From: Phoma sp. XZ068
Taxonomy: Eukaryota > Ascomycota > Dothideomycetes > Pleosporales > Didymellaceae
Assembly (NCBI GenBank): GCA_004835665.1
Contig: RBKR01000020.1
Coordinates: 62,001-126,000 of the forward strand
Length of the DNA stretch: 64,000 bases
Reading direction: 5' to 3'
The notes beneath the pieces are model-generated. The model was not told the origin of the DNA. It saw only the letters and a program-made list of their open reading frames with translations, and did no database searches. Both the position numbers and the translations under genes were made by a program. Positions 60,140 to 64,000 of this stretch are shown one piece after another. The first letter of the stretch is position 1, and each line of letters starts with the position of its first letter.

Positions 60140-60660
60140 GAGATTCAAGCTTTAACCATGTCGTCATTGTCTAAGCGGCCCGCTTGCATGTTGCCGCCAT
60201 TGAGCTCGCGCGGAAAGCAGTGATGGCGATCACCGCCTGCATTCACGTCAGGCCACCCCATCCTCAGTTTCAGATTTTTATTAGCAAAAGCTCTAGCAGC
60301 AATGCAAACGCTGGAAGCCTGACTTGTTACTGTTGGTAAGCTTGCCATCGCCGCCAAACTCAGTGACAGGGTCAAAGACAGGCGCGTTGAGTACGTCCTC
60401 AGCGTCGATGTCGATGCTCCAATCCCAATAGGGTTGGGTACCTGTGTAGCCGCACACGGTGCGCAGATGGTCTTCGTGCAGCTGCACAAGCCAACGGTGC
60501 CATGGAAGGAAATTGACCATAAAGTGAATGTCATCATTGAGAGAAGAATGGTTATAACCCAGTCAACCAGACGCGAAGGCACTGCGTCAATGTCGACGTA
60601 CTTCGCCTTGTGCAGCTCGCGCAGACATAACGCGGCACGGACGTATCCTTATGATGGGCT
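60140..60660 (-). pseudogene. Tyrosinase relic (CuA half only)
   Basis: Minus-strand remnant of a type-3 copper tyrosinase. The CuA signature is intact: HFMVNFLPWHRWLVQLHE fits H-x4-F-[LIVM]-x-W-H-R-x2-V-x3-E. It is followed by the typical CGYTGTQPYWDWSIDID and APVFDPVTEFGGDGK. Beyond this the frame shifts and a further family-like piece appears (ARAFANKNLKLRMGWPDVN). Upstream a frameshift separates KAKYVDIDAVPSRL from the CuA block. The CuB histidines and the C-terminal half are absent, so it is not functional. Confidence 0.75.
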
Positions 60661-63600
60661 CTTTGTAGAAATTTTTCAGTTTCAAAATGAGCCAATGCTG
60701 CGGGATTCCTTCTGTGACCCTTTTTGGCGAGCGCAAAGGCTGGGAAATTATCTCACTCAGACTTTACTAGCCACTCGAGTTGGATACAGAGCTGAGTATC
60801 TTTGCAAAGTTACTCAAACCAATCCTCCGGAACTTTATAGCATCATTTGATAGCCAGTCGCCAGCATCCAACACAGAATTCTAGGGCTAGGTAATACACC
60901 ACAATACCGTGATAAGTATTGAGGAGTACCTGGCGGGTTGTGTTACGGCGTTTGGCTATAGGAATGAGGACGGTAGAGCATCGTGCATCCGTGCGGCTGT
61001 CGCTGGCGAAGAACGTTTTGAACCTGAATGACTGTTAGAAGGCGTCCGAAATCCGTACATGAGCACTGATTTTGTCCCTGCTGGGTTCAAATTTGTGCCT
61101 ATCAATGTTGGTAACGATAGCAGACTTTGGCATACAAAGATAATTGCAGGATCGATTAAGGTTGAGGCCAAGCGTAGCAATGAACAGGCAAGCGATGAAA
61201 CGCTGTATCACAGTGAGGAATGAGGTATTCCCATCGAAAAAGAACCACAGAGAACGAAGAGGGTATGCTGGTATTGACACCCTTCGGCCATTGACAGGCT
61301 GGTCCATGCATGAGGCCGGTACTGCGGGTGACGATTACTCCAATCTGATCCACCTCGATTAGAACATTGAATGAAGAAACATATATCATCCGCTGCAAAT
61401 GACGACTGTGAGAATGAGAATCAGGTCGTAGAAGCGTCCGTACGGCAGACACTTTCTCAACAGGGGCCTGGCTACTTATAGATAATTAATTAAGTTGTGC
61501 TGATTTACATGTTTCTTTACCTGTTCTAAAAATTAAGTGGCTCTGAATAGTTTAAGCAAAGATGGGCCTATTGAAATAGTTTACTTTAAAAGCGAGATTG
61601 AACGTGGGGGGATGACTAGCGCAACTGGAGGCTTGCTCAAGAGCATGGATTTCTTACATCACAGTCTGATTAATGGAAGATAAGCCATAAGTGTCAAACT
61701 GGCTCTTTTTGTTAGTATAGGTCACAACCAGAGCGCGCATGAGTACATCTGAAGTGTAGCCTACGCGCTCGATATCAGGTAACGTCTGCACTTGCAGGCA
61801 ACCCCTCGGCCTCCTCGACGGAACTACACTTGTCCACCCAGCGCGGCTCGTGGAATGACAGCCACGAATACAGAAGATGGTGGTGCGCTATGGAGGTTAT
61901 ATTGCGCGCATGGATACAGCATTCGGCGCTTCGTGCGTGCTGACGCTGCAGACAAGGGAACATCAGCGTCTGAGACCAATCCGCTCCAATAGTCTCTTCT
62001 CCACCATCAAACGCATCCTGGGCACCATTAAATTGCCATGGGTGGCCACATTGACGAAACGAGCTGGGCTCCTGGCGTTGAAGCCAGTGGCAGTGGAGGT
62101 TATCTAGCCGATATCCTCTCCTTAGCTGGGCCTCGCTCCATGCAATGCAGTATCGGGTATCGCTGTGCAAACGATACACTCAGTCAGTCCGATGGTAGAT
62201 GTAGGAGCAAAGAGAGCTATAACTGGAAGCCCAGAATAGGACCAGGTCAAGAGTAGGTTAAAAGTCGGGTAAATACATGTTCACGTAAGAACTGGGTCCG
62301 CATTTAACCATTCCGCTGCCTGTGCTACCCACGAAGTAGTACCAAATCACACACAACTGCATAACTGGAAGCTCCTCAATCGCTATCTTCGCCGTGCCTG
62401 CTCAAAAGCGCACGTTTGACTTCAATGGAGGACGTGGTGAAGGGCGTGGTGCGAAGTGACCCACACAGGCCAGATAATGTCATGTTATCTTCCCGTGGGT
62501 CGCAAACACGAGCTGAATCCTGATACCAGTCAAATACCGTTGGTGGAGCGCGCCATATTTGAAGCCGGCTTGAACGATCTCACACGCGCTTGCCGAATAT
62601 AACCAGTTCTGCTCGTTTCGACAAAATCAATTGACTACAGAAGTCCAAAGCCTTCAAGTTTGCAAAGGTTGGGACTCATATCGTGGAAAACTTGATAGAA
62701 TCTCCAAGAATGAAAATGTGAATACCGTTCTTGCCGTCGTTGAACGCAGCAGGGAGCCTTGCGGAAGACGTTGAACGTGATAGTAAATTGATTATGCTTA
62801 CGTTTGATCATACGTGATGTCTTGCTTATATGCGTGATACTTGACAATTATGGTCGCTGTTGTTGAGATCTATCAAGTTGAGTATGTGGTGAAACATTTT
62901 AGCACCCAGGTGTGTGGGCTAGAATTGGGGGTCGAGCTTGGCGATCTTGAAGTTGACTGAGCAAAGTGCTAGAAGCTACTCAGTGAGCGCATTTGAACAA
63001 TAAGCAGGCAATAGTTGACAGCCTTGTGAAGGCGTGGCGACAGCGCAATTGAGCTAATCAGAGCGGCTGTTCATAGTGAACCGGATAGTAAAGTGCTAGA
63101 AAAGGTATGCAAAGCGTTGAAGGAGCCTTAGTCTTGTCTCATTTGCGCAAAATGGGAGGCCAAGTCCCCAATTTTATTGGCCGCATACTTCTCCAGTTCC
63201 TGGCGTAGAGTAGTTTAGGTAAGCACTAAGATATTACGCTACCTAGGTAGTTCTCGGAAGTGGCTTGCACTAGCTTGCAGAAGACCTCGTATTTCTCACG
63301 TTGTCGCAACTTCAAAGCTGTCGTATCACATCAAAAGGACACGAGCTCACCTTGAAAGATACAGGCTCTTTCCTACACCAGTATGGCGATGTAAGGCTGG
63401 TTGGGTTGGCAATATCTTGGAGAATGCAAGGATAGATTGGAAAGTAAGAAAAGGTCTTGTCACGATAGTCAAGAAGAGCTTACTGAGGTTTTAGATGCAT
63501 ACAAGAACCCATCCGACCTGTATCCCTTCTCTTCTCAACACAGACAATCCTCCTAGGTTGTTGTGTAACATTGATCTACTACGGCAGGTGGGTAGAACTT

Positions 63601-63696
63601 CCAAAACTAGCTTGACTCTTGAACAGTATGATACTTACAAGTAAAGGGAGACTAGTCAACGAGACCTGATCCACGACACGCCAAAACCATACAAAG
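60661..63696. other. Gene-free 3 kb interval before the secreted protein
   Basis: No supported gene. Short frames on both strands at 61035-61452 and 61775-62256 overlap in antisense and have no recognised motif. Some of this may be decayed coding sequence. No tRNA, terminal repeats or tandem arrays were recognised. Confidence 0.45.
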
Positions 63697-64000
63697 ATGC
63701 AACTCCTCACGCTCCTCCTCGCTGGCCTAGCCCTGGCCACTGGCGCCGCTGCCGATCGTGTAATGACGGCCACCTCTTGTCCCTGGGTTGGGGCGTGCAA
63801 TTCGAACGGAGAATGGCAAACCAATTGTTGTGGAAATTTTTGGTTTAATGCCAATAAGGGTTTCTGTAATCCTAAAGTCCTGGATATTAGTAATGTTTGT
63901 ATGGATTGGGGAAAGGGCAGAGCGCACTTTAATGTTCCTGGTAAACCTAAGAGGTGCTTGCAGAGGATGGGACCGGATTTTGACGTGGGTCCATGCGCTG
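63697..64000 (+). CDS. Small cysteine-rich secreted protein, candidate effector (partial, runs off window)
   Basis: The frame opens at ATG 63697 and is still open at the window edge, giving 101 residues. MQLLTLLLAGLALATGAAA is a clear signal peptide with a likely cut after Ala-19. The mature part has eight Cys in the part seen (residues 28, 34, 44, 45, 57, 68, 87 and 100), with a CC pair, and is rich in Asn, Gly, Trp and Lys. Segments include SCPWVGACNSNGEWQTNCCG and FCNPKVLDISNVCMDWGKGR. Composition and size fit small secreted cysteine-rich proteins that act in the apoplast. After the signal peptide, codons shift from GC-rich to AT-rich. The 3' end, and any intron beyond the edge, cannot be seen. 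No family assigned. Confidence 0.72.
   Translation, partial: MQLLTLLLAGLALATGAAADRVMTATSCPWVGACNSNGEWQTNCCGNFWFNANKGFCNPKVLDISNVCMDWGKGRAHFNVPGKPKRCLQRMGPDFDVGPCA

Noticed and set aside
61035..62256. Overlapping short frames on both strands
   Set aside because: No motif was recognised in any frame, and the frames are mutually antisense; decayed coding sequence is possible but cannot be assigned.

Overview
The window is nuclear DNA of a filamentous ascomycete. Coding regions are GC-rich and are broken by many 43-93 bp GT-AG introns. The families present (PTH11/SAT4-type membrane proteins, a 2EXR-domain protein, a BTB protein with a lysine-rich tail, Zn2Cys6 regulators, small cysteine-rich secreted proteins) together with a RIP-like mutated Tc1 transposon fit Dothideomycetes, most likely Pleosporales. 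The taxon is an inference; no marker in the window settles it.

Layout. Positions 0.2-3.2 kb: an O-methyltransferase (-) divergent from a PTH11-like seven-helix protein (+). 5.1-14.6 kb is a conserved housekeeping block: a small hypothetical protein, NRDE2 (-) and UTP10 (+), the last two sharing a 449 bp promoter. 14.6-16.4 kb is AT-rich and holds a foldback (MITE-like) inverted-repeat element. 16.4-20.1 kb: a cytochrome P450 (+) facing a second SAT4/PTH11-like membrane protein (-). 22.5-24.5 kb: a four-exon cysteine-rich secreted/membrane-anchored protein and a kinase-like protein. 25.5-29.6 kb: a DENN/LCHN-family protein with an in-frame 24 bp minisatellite, then LEU4 (2-isopropylmalate synthase) preceded by Gcn4/CPC1-type sites. 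31.1-33.6 kb: a DUF1989 protein (-) divergent from a short-chain dehydrogenase (+). 33.6-38.3 kb is gene-poor and leads into a Zn2Cys6 transcription factor (38.3-40.9 kb). 42.7-44.6 kb: glutamate decarboxylase in seven exons.

From about 44.9 kb the character changes to an accessory compartment: a complete but RIP-mutated Tc1/mariner element; a 2EXR protein, a BTB protein and a C2H2/3CxxC zinc-finger protein, two of these followed by copies of the same repeat; a graveyard of gene relics (transcription factor, phytanoyl-CoA dioxygenase, tyrosinase); an MFS transporter; a Gly/Leu-rich repetitive secreted protein; and, running off the right edge, a small cysteine-rich secreted protein that looks like a candidate effector.

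How the genes work together: the left and middle parts carry core functions (rRNA processing, nuclear RNA surveillance, leucine synthesis, glutamate/GABA metabolism) mixed with single oxidative or methylating enzymes. There is no polyketide or peptide synthase, so there is no evidence for a backbone-driven secondary-metabolite cluster. Exon models were built by hand from splice consensus, and each intron-containing intact model keeps frame from ATG to stop.
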